Shown here: one piece after another, positions 25,576 through 33,754 of the stretch
Layout of the letters: each line of letters starts with the position of its first letter
How positions within the stretch are numbered: the stretch's first letter is position 1
NCBI RefSeq assembly: GCF_014650775.1
Contig: NZ_BMVP01000019.1
Span: 20,760 to 84,759 of the forward strand
Origin: Streptomyces cirratus
Lineage (GTDB): Bacteria; Actinomycetota; Actinomycetes; Streptomycetales; Streptomycetaceae
Direction of reading: 5' to 3'
Length of the DNA: 64,000 nt
Translations under genes and position numbers: made by a program
The notes under the pieces: model-generated
Databases searched by the model: none
Told to the model about the DNA's origin: nothing
The model's input: the letters and a program-made list of their open reading frames with translations, nothing else

Positions 25576-27036
25576 ATGCACGAAGCGGACATGCGTACGG
25601 ACCGGCCGGCCACCTCCGGCCACGTCGTCGTCATCGGCGGCGGCATCGCCGGCCTGGCGGCCGCCCACCGGCTGCTCGGCGACGGGGTCCGCGTCACGCT
25701 CCTGGAGGCCGGCCCGCGCCTCGGCGGCAAGCTGCACGCCGGCGAACTGGCCGGTGTCCCCGTCGACCTCGGCGCGGAATCCATGCTCGCCCGCCGCCCC
25801 GAAGCCGTGGCCCTGACCCGGGCCGTGGGGCTCGGCGACGCGCTCCGGTCGCCCGCCACCGCCACCGCGCACTTGTGGACCCGCGGCGCGCTACGGCCCA
25901 TGCCGCACGGCCATGTCATGGGCGTCCCGGGCGACTTGGACCCCCTCGCCGCCTCCGGCGTGCTCTCCGCCGAGGGCCTGGCCCGGATCGAGGCCGAGCC
26001 GACGCTGCCGCCCGCCGAGATCGGTGAGGACGTCGCCGTCGGCGAGTACGTCGCAGCGCGCCTCGGCCGCGAGGTGGTCGACCGGCTCGTGGAACCGCTG
26101 CTCGGCGGGGTCTACGCGGGCGACGCCTACCGGATCTCGATGCGGGCCGCCGTGCCGCAGCTCTACGAGGCCGCCCGTACGCACGCGCTGCTGGGCGAGG
26201 GCGTACGGGAACTGCGGCGCCGGGCGGAGGCACTGCCCCAGGCGGGCGGTCCGGTCTTCGCCGGGATCGAGGGCGGCGTCGGGCGGCTCCCGCTCGCGGT
26301 GGCCGAGGCCTGCCGGGCCGCCGGAGCGGACTTGCACACCGGTCGTCCCGTGCGAGAGGTCATCCGTACGCCCGAAGGCTGGCGCGTGGTCGCCGGATCC
26401 GAGGTCATAGAGGCCGACGGCGTGGTCCTGGCCACCCCGGCCGGACCCGCCGCCCGGCTGCTCGACGCGCTCGCGCCCACGGCCGCCGCGGAGCTGCGCG
26501 CCGTCGAGTACGCCTCGGTGGCACTGGTGACCATGGCCTTCCGGCGCTCCGAACTGCCGACCGCGATCACCGACGGCGGGGCCAGCGGGTTCCTCGTACC
26601 GCCCGTCGACGGCCGCACCATCAAGGCCTCCACCTTCTCCAGCAACAAGTGGGCCTGGTCGGGCGCCGATCCGGACCTCTTCCTGCTGCGCACGTCCGTG
26701 GGCCGCCACGGCGACGAGGCCGCGTTGGGGCACGAGGACGCCGAGCTGGTCGAGGTCTCCCTCGGCGACCTCGGCGAGGCCGTGGGCCTCGCGGCCCGCC
26801 CGGTCGCCTCCACCGTCACCCGCTGGGACGGCGGCCTGCCCCAGTACCCCGTCGGCCACCTCGCCCGCGTCGCCCGCATCCGCGCCGCCGTCGCCGCCCT
26901 GCCGGGCTTCGCGGTGTGCGGCGCGCTCTACGACGGCGTGGGGATCCCGGCGTGCGTCGCGAGCGCGGGCAAGGCCGCCGACGTGGTGCTCGGCGCGCTC
27001 GGGGGCACGTTCGGCACCCCTGGCACAGACCACTGA
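25576..27036 (+). CDS. hemG: Coproporphyrinogen III oxidase, HemG/HemY (CgoX) type
   Basis: 486 residues. N-terminal FAD-binding motif VVVIGGGIAGLAAAHRL, then LEAGPRLGGKL and DLGAESMLARRP, which are typical of the HemY family. In Actinobacteria this enzyme oxidises coproporphyrinogen III to coproporphyrin III for the coproporphyrin-dependent pathway (established knowledge), consistent with hemQ immediately downstream. ATG 25576 has no clear ribosome site; GTG 25570 and ATG 25591 are alternatives, and a leaderless transcript is possible. A gap of 23 bases separates it from hemQ, so the two are probably one operon. Confidence 0.95.
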   Translation: MHEADMRTDRPATSGHVVVIGGGIAGLAAAHRLLGDGVRVTLLEAGPRLGGKLHAGELAGVPVDLGAESMLARRPEAVALTRAVGLGDALRSPATATAHLWTRGALRPMPHGHVMGVPGDLDPLAASGVLSAEGLARIEAEPTLPPAEIGEDVAVGEYVAARLGREVVDRLVEPLLGGVYAGDAYRISMRAAVPQLYEAARTHALLGEGVRELRRRAEALPQAGGPVFAGIEGGVGRLPLAVAEACRAAGADLHTGRPVREVIRTPEGWRVVAGSEVIEADGVVLATPAGPAARLLDALAPTAAAELRAVEYASVALVTMAFRRSELPTAITDGGASGFLVPPVDGRTIKASTFSSNKWAWSGADPDLFLLRTSVGRHGDEAALGHEDAELVEVSLGDLGEAVGLAARPVASTVTRWDGGLPQYPVGHLARVARIRAAVAALPGFAVCGALYDGVGIPACVASAGKAADVVLGALGGTFGTPGTDH

Positions 27037-27059
27037 TCAGCACACGGGACAATAGGCAC

Positions 27060-27773
27060 ATGACTGCACCAGAGAAGATTCCCAACGCGGGGAAGAAGGC
27101 GAAGGACCTGAACGAGGTCATTCGCTACACCCTGTGGTCCGTCTTCAAGCTGAAGGACGTTCTCCCGGAGGACCGCACCGGCTTCGCCGACGAGGTCCAG
27201 GAACTCTTCGATCAGCTGGCCGCCAAGGACATCACCGTCCGCGGCACCTATGACGTCTCCGGCCTGCGCGCCGACGCTGACATCATGATCTGGTGGCACG
27301 CGGAGACGGCGGACGAGCTGCAGACCGCTTACAACCTCTTCCGCCGCACCAAGCTGGGCCGCTCCCTGGAGCCGGTCTGGTCGAACATGGCCCTGCACCG
27401 CCCGGCCGAGTTCAACAAGTCCCACATCCCGGCGTTCCTGGCCGACGAGAACCCGCGCGACTACGTCAGCGTGTACCCCTTCGTGCGCTCGTACGACTGG
27501 TACCTGCTGCCCGACGACGACCGCCGCCGCATGCTCGCCGACCACGGCAAGATGGCCCGCGGCTACCCCGACGTGCGGGCCAACACCGTCGCCTCGTTCT
27601 CGCTCGGCGACTACGAGTGGCTGCTGGCCTTCGAGGCCGACGAACTGTGGCGCATCGTCGACCTCATGCGCCACCTGCGCGCCTCCGAGGCCCGTATGCA
27701 CGTCCGTGAAGAGGTGCCCTTCTACACCGGACGCCGCAAGTCCGTCGCCGATCTGGTGGCCGGGCTCGCCTGA
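27060..27773 (+). CDS. hemQ: Coproheme decarboxylase (chlorite-dismutase fold)
   Basis: Oxidatively decarboxylates coproheme to heme b, the last step of the coproporphyrin-dependent pathway. 237 residues of the Cld/HemQ fold: YTLWSVFKL at the N-terminus, IMIWWHAETADELQ, YVSVYPFVRSYDWYLLP containing the active-site Tyr/Arg region, and LADHGKMARGYP with the proximal heme His. The last third has SFSLGDYEWLLAFEAD and PFYTGRRKS. ATG 27060 follows hemG by 23 bases. HemQ is essential for heme synthesis in Actinobacteria. Confidence 0.96.
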   Translation: MTAPEKIPNAGKKAKDLNEVIRYTLWSVFKLKDVLPEDRTGFADEVQELFDQLAAKDITVRGTYDVSGLRADADIMIWWHAETADELQTAYNLFRRTKLGRSLEPVWSNMALHRPAEFNKSHIPAFLADENPRDYVSVYPFVRSYDWYLLPDDDRRRMLADHGKMARGYPDVRANTVASFSLGDYEWLLAFEADELWRIVDLMRHLRASEARMHVREEVPFYTGRRKSVADLVAGLA

Positions 27774-27886
27774 TACCTCCCCTGGGGGGAAGGACCGGAG
27801 GAGTCCGCTCCACGACAGGAGCGGCCATCCGGTGATCGGGAGGCCCCGCCCCCGAATCGACGCAGCCGGAGATCCCGCCCGGAAGT

Positions 27887-29509
27887 TCAGACGACCGGCG
27901 GCAGCAGCGCCCTGGGAGCATTCCCCCGGGTGCCGGCCGCCCGCTCGTCCAGCGACACCGGTGCGGGCTCCGGATGCGGCGCACACGTGGCACGCCACCT
28001 CGGGGTGCCACCCGTCAGCAAGTACCGCTCCACCTGACGGTCGACGCAGGCGTTGCGACCGCCGGCCACCCCGTGGTGGCCCGCCCCCGCCTCCGTGACC
28101 AGCGCGGCCGACGGGCCGAGGCGCCGTTGGAGCTCCAGCGCGCCCGGATAGGGCGTCGCCCCGTCCCGCTCCGCCGCCACGATCAGGGTGCGGGGGAGCG
28201 CCGGCAACCCGGCTCCGACGTCCACGGGCCGCTGCCGCTCGCGCACCGGCCAGGACGCGCAGGGCAGGTTGAGGAACGCGTTGGCCCAGGTCTCGAACGG
28301 CGCCCGGCGCGCCACCTCGGAGTTGTCCCGGTCCCACGTCTCCCAGTCGGCCGGCCAGGGGGCGTCGTTGCACAGCACCGCCGTGTAGACGGCCGTCGCG
28401 TTCTCGGCGGCGGCGGCGCGCTCCGGGTCCGGTGCGGCCTGCTCCGTCAGCGGGCCCGGGTCGCCGCGCAGGTAGGCGGCCAGTGCCCGGGCCCGGTCCG
28501 GCCAGACGTCGTCGTAGTACGCGGTCTGGAGGAAGGCGGCGTGGAGTTCGCCCGTCCCGACCACGCCGCCCGCGGGGCTACGGGCCAGTGCGTCCCGGAC
28601 GCGTTCGTAGGCGCCGAGGACGGCTTCCGGGGTGGCGCCGAGGCCGTACGTGGTGTGGTGGCGGGCGGCCCAGGCGCGGAAGTCGTACCAGCGGCGTTCG
28701 AAGCCGGGGCCCTGGTCGAGGTTGTTCCGGTACCAGACGCGGTCCGGGTCGGGGTCGACGGCCGAGTCGAAGACCATCCGGCGCAGGTGGCCCGGGTAGA
28801 GGGTGGCGTAGACGGCCCCCAGGTAGGTGCCGTACGAGGCGCCCAGGAAGTTCAGCTTCGCCTCGCCGAGCGCGGCGCGGAGCACGTACAGGTCCCGGAC
28901 GTTGTTCAGGGTCGTGTAGTACGGCAGGGCGGAGCCGGCCCGGCGGGCGCAGCCGAGGGCGTAGGCCCGGGCGGCAGCGGCCCGTTGCCCCTTGTACGCG
29001 GGGGAGGGGTCGGCCGGGACGGCCTGGGTGGGTGCTTTCGCGCGGGCGGCCGGGTCCTGGCAGGACAGCGGGTCGGAGCGGCCGACCCCGCGGGGGGCGT
29101 ACCCGACGAGGTCGTAGGCGGCGGCGAGGTGCTCCCAGGCGGGCAGGGCGCCGTAGAGCGGGAAGGCCATCCCGGAGGCGCCGGGGCCGCCCGGGTTGTA
29201 GAGGAGGGCGCCCTGGCGGGCCGCTCCGCCGCGGCCGGTGGCCGGGGCCCGGCTGACGGTGAGGGAGATCCGGGGGCCGTCGGGGCGGGCGTAGTCGAGC
29301 GGGACGCGCAACGTCGCGCAGCGGACGGGGTCCGGCAGTGCCTCGGCGTCGGGGCAGGGCCCGAAGTGGAGCGGCGGCGGGTTGCGGGCGACGAGTTCGG
29401 CCCCGGCGGCCTCGGCGTCCCCATCGGCCGCCCGGGCCGGGACGGGACCGGCCAGGGCGAGGGAGAGGACCGCCGCGGCGATCGCGCGGCGTGCGGGCTT
29501 CCTGCGCAT
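27887..29509 (-). CDS. Secreted alpha/beta-hydrolase of the TAP (tripeptidyl aminopeptidase) family
   Basis: 540 residues. The N-terminus (MRRKPARRAIAAAVLSLA ... ARA-A) is a signal peptide. NPGGPGASG forms the oxyanion region, the nucleophile Ser is in LGASYGTYLG, the Asp in AAERDGATPYPGA, and the His in AGAGHHGVAGG, so the triad is complete; the C-terminal part is the TAP-like lid domain. Streptomyces TAP enzymes release N-terminal tri- or oligopeptides outside the cell. ATG 29509 follows GAGAGGAGAGGG. It lies 126 bases downstream of the Cys-tail gene on the same strand and may belong to that unit, in which case a leader- or tail-processing role is conceivable but unproven. Confidence 0.9.
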   Translation of the reverse strand: MRRKPARRAIAAAVLSLALAGPVPARAADGDAEAAGAELVARNPPPLHFGPCPDAEALPDPVRCATLRVPLDYARPDGPRISLTVSRAPATGRGGAARQGALLYNPGGPGASGMAFPLYGALPAWEHLAAAYDLVGYAPRGVGRSDPLSCQDPAARAKAPTQAVPADPSPAYKGQRAAAARAYALGCARRAGSALPYYTTLNNVRDLYVLRAALGEAKLNFLGASYGTYLGAVYATLYPGHLRRMVFDSAVDPDPDRVWYRNNLDQGPGFERRWYDFRAWAARHHTTYGLGATPEAVLGAYERVRDALARSPAGGVVGTGELHAAFLQTAYYDDVWPDRARALAAYLRGDPGPLTEQAAPDPERAAAAENATAVYTAVLCNDAPWPADWETWDRDNSEVARRAPFETWANAFLNLPCASWPVRERQRPVDVGAGLPALPRTLIVAAERDGATPYPGALELQRRLGPSAALVTEAGAGHHGVAGGRNACVDRQVERYLLTGGTPRWRATCAPHPEPAPVSLDERAAGTRGNAPRALLPPVV

Positions 29510-29635
29510 GGGCGGCCCTCTCCTCTCATCGGGTGGTCCGATCAGATGCCTCCCGGGCGTCGCTGTACAGCACCCCGCCCCGGGTGTCGCCCCGGCTCCG
29601 CCCTTTTGACGTACCGCGCCCGACCTGACGGGTGG

Positions 29636-30703
29636 TCAGGAACTGCTGGAGCAACTGGAGCCGGAGGAGGACGAGCAGCTGGAACCGGAGGAGGACGAGC
29701 AGCTGGAACCCGAGGAGGACGAGCAGCTGGAACCCGAGGAGGACGAGCAGCCGGAGCCCGAGGAGCCGGAGCAGCCGGAGCCCGTGGAGCAGCTGGAACC
29801 GGAGGAGCCGCAGCCGGAACCGGCGCTCCCGCACGAGGAGCCCGCGCCCCCGCCATCGGCCGCCGCGCACCACACCAGCGGCGCGAACGGGGCGGCCGAA
29901 TCGGACGAGCCGGAGTCGCCGGCCCGCCGCGCACCCGACTGCGCCGCGGCCAGGCGGCTCCCGCGGGCGGCCGGCACCAGCTGCTGGCGCAGGTACGGGT
30001 CCCGCAGACCGCGCAGCCCGAACAGAGCCGTCTGGACGCGCGGGCTCCGGTCGCCCGCGTACCGGGCCCGCATCGCGTCGAGCGCCTCCCGCCCAGCCGG
30101 CGTGATCCGCCGCCGGGCCCGTCGGGCGCCGGTGACGCCGCACCCGATCCCGACCAGGAGAACGGGCAACACCTTGAACACGAAAGGCACTTGGAACCCG
30201 TGCTCCGGCGCCCACACCACGAAGGTGAGCACCACGGACACCGGCACCATCAGCGCGCACACCACCGCCTGGGCCCGCCCCCAGCGACGCCGCCCGCGCC
30301 CCGACCCCGGCACCGTGATCAGCCCGCGATCGGCCAGGGCGTCCCCGGTCTCCTGCACGGCCGGGTCGACCATGGCCGCGTACCGCACCTGGTACAGCCA
30401 TCCCGACGGAGCCTGCCGCAGGGCCTGGAGCACGGCGCGCTCGCCGACGTCGGCGGCCCGCACCCCGGGCCGGGCGTACACGATGCCGGGTCCGCCGACC
30501 ACCAGCCGGCCGTCGCAGAGCAGGGAGACGAGCGCACTGTCCACGACCGTCCCCGGCCCGCCCGCCAGGAACGCGGCCTCGGACAGGTCGTGCAGGTACG
30601 CCGCCGAGCCGGACGCCGCCGAGCGCCGGCCGCGCCCGCCGGACAGGAGCAGCACGCTCGAGGCCGTCACGGCGAGCCAGAGCGCCACGGCGAACGCGTT
30701 CAC
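29636..30703 (-). CDS. TIGR04222-like membrane protein with repetitive Cys/Ser/Gly tail
   Basis: 355 residues. One membrane helix at the N-terminus (about 5-21), a globular part with YLHDLSEAAFLAGGPG and DSALVSLLCDGRLVV, two helices at about 148-200, then a low-complexity tail. The tail (about residues 289-355) has nine Cys, ending in four exact copies of CSSSSGSS plus a final CSSSS. Proteins with this layout are, as I recall, described under the TIGR04222 'near_uncomplex' model and found beside DUF692 genes. GTG 30703 overlaps the DUF692 stop by four bases (GTGA), so enzyme and tail protein are translationally coupled. I infer that the tail is a substrate or metal-binding segment handled by the DUF692 enzyme. 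Function is not established. Confidence 0.75.
   Translation of the reverse strand: MNAFAVALWLAVTASSVLLLSGGRGRRSAASGSAAYLHDLSEAAFLAGGPGTVVDSALVSLLCDGRLVVGGPGIVYARPGVRAADVGERAVLQALRQAPSGWLYQVRYAAMVDPAVQETGDALADRGLITVPGSGRGRRRWGRAQAVVCALMVPVSVVLTFVVWAPEHGFQVPFVFKVLPVLLVGIGCGVTGARRARRRITPAGREALDAMRARYAGDRSPRVQTALFGLRGLRDPYLRQQLVPAARGSRLAAAQSGARRAGDSGSSDSAAPFAPLVWCAAADGGGAGSSCGSAGSGCGSSGSSCSTGSGCSGSSGSGCSSSSGSSCSSSSGSSCSSSSGSSCSSSSGSSCSSSS
29667..29762. repeat. 24-bp tandem repeat coding the Cys/Ser tail
   Basis: Units beginning GAGGACGAGCAG start at 29667, 29691, 29715 and 29739, exactly 24 bases apart; degenerate units continue to about 29830. On the coding (minus) strand each unit gives eight residues with one Cys. 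The copy number could vary by slippage. Confidence 0.9.
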
Positions 30704-32064
30704 GCCGCCTTCCCCACGAGCGCCCGCGCCCAGCGCGTGAGCCGGCCCGGCGGCCGCGCCCCGGCCCGCTCCCGCCACCAGGCGGTGAGACGGCGGCGGG
30801 CGGCCGGGTCGGCCGGGAGGTTCCGGATCAGCAGGTGCTCGGCGAAGTCCAGGGCGTCCCGCCGGTACCCGCCGGTCATGGGGCGGCCGCGGGCGTAGCC
30901 GAGGAACGCGGTGCGGTACGCGTCCCCGCCGCCCAGGATCGCGGGCAACTCCGGCGCCAGCTTCGCCACCACCGAAGCACGCTTGGCGGCCAGCGCCCGG
31001 GCCTGGACCCGGATCCGCTGCCGGTCGAAGCCCTCCGGTACGGGAGTGCCCGCGACGAGCGCCGACAGCAGGGCGGCCTGCTGGAGCCCGAGCCGGGTCC
31101 GGGCACCGTCCAGTCCGCCCCCGCTCCCGCCCGCGCCGTCGCCCGCGCCCACCTCGGCCCCGGGCGGCTCGTTCCCGGGCGGCTCGTTCCCGTCCGGCGC
31201 GGCCGCTGTGGCTGTGGCCCGCGGGGCCTTCCGGGCGGGCTCGTCGGGACCGGCGGCCAGTACCCCCCGGATGGCCCGGAGTTCGTTTTCCAGCTCGCCC
31301 TCCGGCGGGAAGTCGTCGTCCCGCTCCAGCAGGACCCCGGCCGGCTCCACCCGCGCCCGCAGCTGCGCCAGCACGTCCAGCACCACCCCCGGCACGGGGT
31401 GCGCGTGCGTGTCGTGCCACACCCCGCCGCGCTGCACGCCCCCGGCGACGTGCACGTACGCCAACGCCTCCAGGGGGATCGCGTCCAGCACCGCCGCCGG
31501 GTCCTCGCCCCGGTTCACCCGGTTGGTGTGCAGGTTCGCCACGTCGATGAGCAGCCGCACCCCGGTCCGCTCCACCAGCTCCGTCAGGAACCGCGCCTCC
31601 GTCAGCTCGTCCCCGGGCCACGGGAACAGTGCGGCGATGTTCTCCAGCGCCAGCGGCACGGGCAGCGCGTCCTGCGCGATCCGGACGTTCTCGCAGAGCA
31701 CGTCCAGCGCCTCGCGGGTGCGCGGCACCGGCAGCAGGTGCCCGGCCTCCAGCACCGGCGAGGAGGTGCGTACGTACGCGATGTGCTCGGTGACCAGCGG
31801 CGCCCCCAGCGCCGACGCCCGCTCCCCGAGCGCGGCCAGCTTCCCGGCGTCCGGGCGGTCGGCGCCGCCGAGGCCCAGGGAGACCCCGTGGGGCACGACG
31901 CGGACGCCGCGCTCCAGCAGCCGCGTCAGCGGGGCCGGCAGATGGCCGGGGCAGATGTTCTCCGCCACCACCTCGACCCAGTCCAGGCCCGGCAGCCGTT
32001 CCACCGCTTCCGCGATCTCCGGCCGCCAGCCGATGCCCACCCCCAGGTGTGTCACGGGCTTCAT
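30700..32064 (-). CDS. DUF692 (MbnB/TglH/BufB-type) metalloenzyme fused to a DUF2063-like domain
   Basis: 454 residues from ATG 32064. Residues 1-265 form the DUF692 TIM barrel. Visible candidate metal ligands are His59 (PHGVSLGLG), His94 (EHIAY), Glu141 (LALENI), Asp174/Asn177/His179 (IDVANLHTN), His205 (YVHVAGG), Asp218/His220 (WHDTHAHP) and Glu247 (LLERDDDF). Known members (MbnB, TglH) are multinuclear iron oxygenases that rework peptide Cys. A Gly/Glu/Pro linker (275-325) leads to residues 326-415, whose pattern LQQAALLSALVAG ... RIRVQARALAAKRASVVAKLAPELPAIL ... FAEHLL resembles DUF2063 (MbnC/HvfC-type partner), normally a separate protein. The next gene, coupled by a GTGA overlap, encodes a Cys-repeat protein. 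Confidence 0.85.
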   Translation of the reverse strand: MKPVTHLGVGIGWRPEIAEAVERLPGLDWVEVVAENICPGHLPAPLTRLLERGVRVVPHGVSLGLGGADRPDAGKLAALGERASALGAPLVTEHIAYVRTSSPVLEAGHLLPVPRTREALDVLCENVRIAQDALPVPLALENIAALFPWPGDELTEARFLTELVERTGVRLLIDVANLHTNRVNRGEDPAAVLDAIPLEALAYVHVAGGVQRGGVWHDTHAHPVPGVVLDVLAQLRARVEPAGVLLERDDDFPPEGELENELRAIRGVLAAGPDEPARKAPRATATAAAPDGNEPPGNEPPGAEVGAGDGAGGSGGGLDGARTRLGLQQAALLSALVAGTPVPEGFDRQRIRVQARALAAKRASVVAKLAPELPAILGGGDAYRTAFLGYARGRPMTGGYRRDALDFAEHLLIRNLPADPAARRRLTAWWRERAGARPPGRLTRWARALVGKAA

Positions 32065-32199
32065 GTCCCCCCGCCCCCCTTCCATCGGTCCGTAGGCCGA
32101 TGTGATGGCCCCGGGGGAGCCGCGTCAACCCGCCGTGGGGGACGTTCAGAGCAACATTTGAGGTTCCGGCCGGGGCCGGGCCGACGGCCGGGACTCCTC

Positions 32200-32973
32200 C
32201 TACAGCCGCGCCCGCAGCGCCGGGTGGTCAGAGACGACCGTGCAGGAGCCCGGGGCGATCTCCGTGAACCCCGCGTCCCGCACCACCGGCAGCCCGCTCC
32301 CGCTCAGCTGCGCCCACCGCTCGCGCGGAGCCGTCCGTACGGCCAGCCGGAAACCGGAGTCCCGCCACGCGCCGCGCTCCGCCGCGGTCAGCTCCCACCA
32401 CGCCAGCTGCGCCGCGTGTCCGGCCTGGGCCATCGCCTTGCCGGCGGACATGTCCAGGTCGGGGTTGAGCCACAGCACGGGTACGCCGGGCGCCGCCGGA
32501 GCGACCGGCTCCGGGTCGTCGAGGTCGGTGCCCGACACCTGGAGCTTGGCCAGCTCCTTGGGCCAGCCGTCGAGGGGCACCGGCGGGAAGACCCGTACCT
32601 CACACTCGGCGCCCGACGGGCCCGCGCCGTGGACCGTGACCCCGGGCAAGGTCTCGGCCTTGCGCCACTCCGCCCCGCGGGCCCGGCGGACCACCTTGCG
32701 GATCCGGGCGTCCTGCCAGTCCCGGACGGCGTCGGCCCATTCGCCCTCGCCGTGCGAGCGCTCGTCCGTCAGCAGCACCAGCACCGCGCGGGCCGCCGTC
32801 TCCAGCGCGTCGGTCCTGGCCGGCGGCGCGCTCTTCTCGATCCGCACGACCAGCGGCAGCACGAACTGGGGGGCCTCGTCGCGGGCGGCGTGCTCCTTGC
32901 GGAACGGACTGTCGGCCCCTACGGCCGGTGCGGGGGCGGTGTCCTGGCGGGCCTGCGTGTCCTCGGTGCTCAT
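32200..32973 (-). CDS. Peptidyl-tRNA hydrolase (Pth2) family protein
   Basis: 257 residues. The C-terminal 120 residues match the Pth2 fold: LWLNPDLDMSAGKAMAQAGHAAQLAW corresponds to the conserved 'KGKxAAQCxHA' start, followed by FRLAVRTAPRERWAQL and VVRDAGFTEIAPGSCTVV, which end a typical Pth2 domain. The N-terminal 140 residues are an actinobacterial extension with VLPLVVRIEKSAPP and WADAVRDWQDARIRKVVRRARG. Bacterial Pth2-like proteins are less studied than Pth1; hydrolysis of peptidyl-tRNA is the family function. It precedes the DUF692 gene by 135 bases on the same strand; a functional tie is not evident. Confidence 0.8.
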   Translation of the reverse strand: MSTEDTQARQDTAPAPAVGADSPFRKEHAARDEAPQFVLPLVVRIEKSAPPARTDALETAARAVLVLLTDERSHGEGEWADAVRDWQDARIRKVVRRARGAEWRKAETLPGVTVHGAGPSGAECEVRVFPPVPLDGWPKELAKLQVSGTDLDDPEPVAPAAPGVPVLWLNPDLDMSAGKAMAQAGHAAQLAWWELTAAERGAWRDSGFRLAVRTAPRERWAQLSGSGLPVVRDAGFTEIAPGSCTVVSDHPALRARL

Positions 32974-33044
32974 CCGGCCCAGTCTGCCAGCCTCCGACTT
33001 GAGGAGGATGCCGCAGGGGTGGCGTCCGGGCGAGGATCGAGCCC

Positions 33045-33719
33045 ATGAAGAGTGATCTTTTCGCGTCCGAGAACCTGGTCCAGCCGTCCGCCGTAGCGGG
33101 CATGACCCTCCAGAACGCGAAGTCCGTCAAATACACCGTCAACGGGGAGATGCTGGCCCGGCAGGGCTCGATGGTCGCCTTCCGAGGCAACCTCCAGTTC
33201 GAGCGCAAGGGGCAGGGCATAGGCGGCATGCTCAAGCGGGCCGTGACCGGCGAGGGCCTGCCCCTGATGTCGGTCCGCGGCCAGGGTGAGGCCTGGTTCG
33301 CCCACCAGGCCGCGAACTGCTTCATCGTCGAGTTCGAGCCCGGCGACGCCCTGACCATCAACGGGCGCAACGTCCTGTGCTTCGATCCGTCGCTGTCCTA
33401 CGAGATCAAGATGGTCAAGGGTGCCGGCATGACCGGCGGCGGCCTGTTCAACAGCCTGTTCACCGGGACCGGCAAGCTCGCGGTGATCTGTGACGGCAAC
33501 CCGATCATCATCCCCGTCACCGCGCAGGCGCCCGTCTACGTGGACACAGACGCGGTGGTCGGATGGAGCGCGGCCCTGGAGACCGGGCTGCACCGCTCCC
33601 AGTCGGTCGGGTCGATGATCCGCGGTGGCTCGGGGGAGGCCGTACAGCTCAAGCTGAGCGGCGAGGGCTTCGTCATCGTCCGCCCCAGCGAGGTCACCGA
33701 GGCGCCCGCGGCGCACTGA
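33045..33719 (+). CDS. AIM24 family protein
   Basis: 224 residues, soluble, recognised by the AIM24 beta-fold segments: VNGEMLARQGSMVAFRGNL near the N-terminus, GQGEAWFAHQAANCFIVEF, LTINGRNVLCFDPSLSYEI, and the Gly-rich GAGMTGGGLFNSLFTGTGK before LAVICDGNPIIIPV. These proteins are widespread in Streptomyces and of unknown molecular function; the yeast namesake affects mitochondrial inner-membrane organisation. ATG 33045 follows a GAGG site. It diverges from the Pth2-like gene by 71 bases and is convergent with the deacetylase gene, 35 bases apart. Confidence 0.88.
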   Translation: MKSDLFASENLVQPSAVAGMTLQNAKSVKYTVNGEMLARQGSMVAFRGNLQFERKGQGIGGMLKRAVTGEGLPLMSVRGQGEAWFAHQAANCFIVEFEPGDALTINGRNVLCFDPSLSYEIKMVKGAGMTGGGLFNSLFTGTGKLAVICDGNPIIIPVTAQAPVYVDTDAVVGWSAALETGLHRSQSVGSMIRGGSGEAVQLKLSGEGFVIVRPSEVTEAPAAH

Positions 33720-33754
33720 ACGCCCGCGGCAGCTCCTTCCAGGGCGGTCCGGCG

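Noticed and set aside
29667..29762. Regular 24-bp repeats considered as a CRISPR array
   Set aside because: Units are contiguous with no unique spacers, keep the reading frame and encode the Cys/Ser tail; no cas genes.
29636..32128. Single 830-codon protein joining the DUF692 region and the Cys tail
   Set aside because: The upstream part of that frame is a shadow of the DUF692 gene, which has the conserved motifs in another frame; GTG 30703 is the real start of the tail protein.
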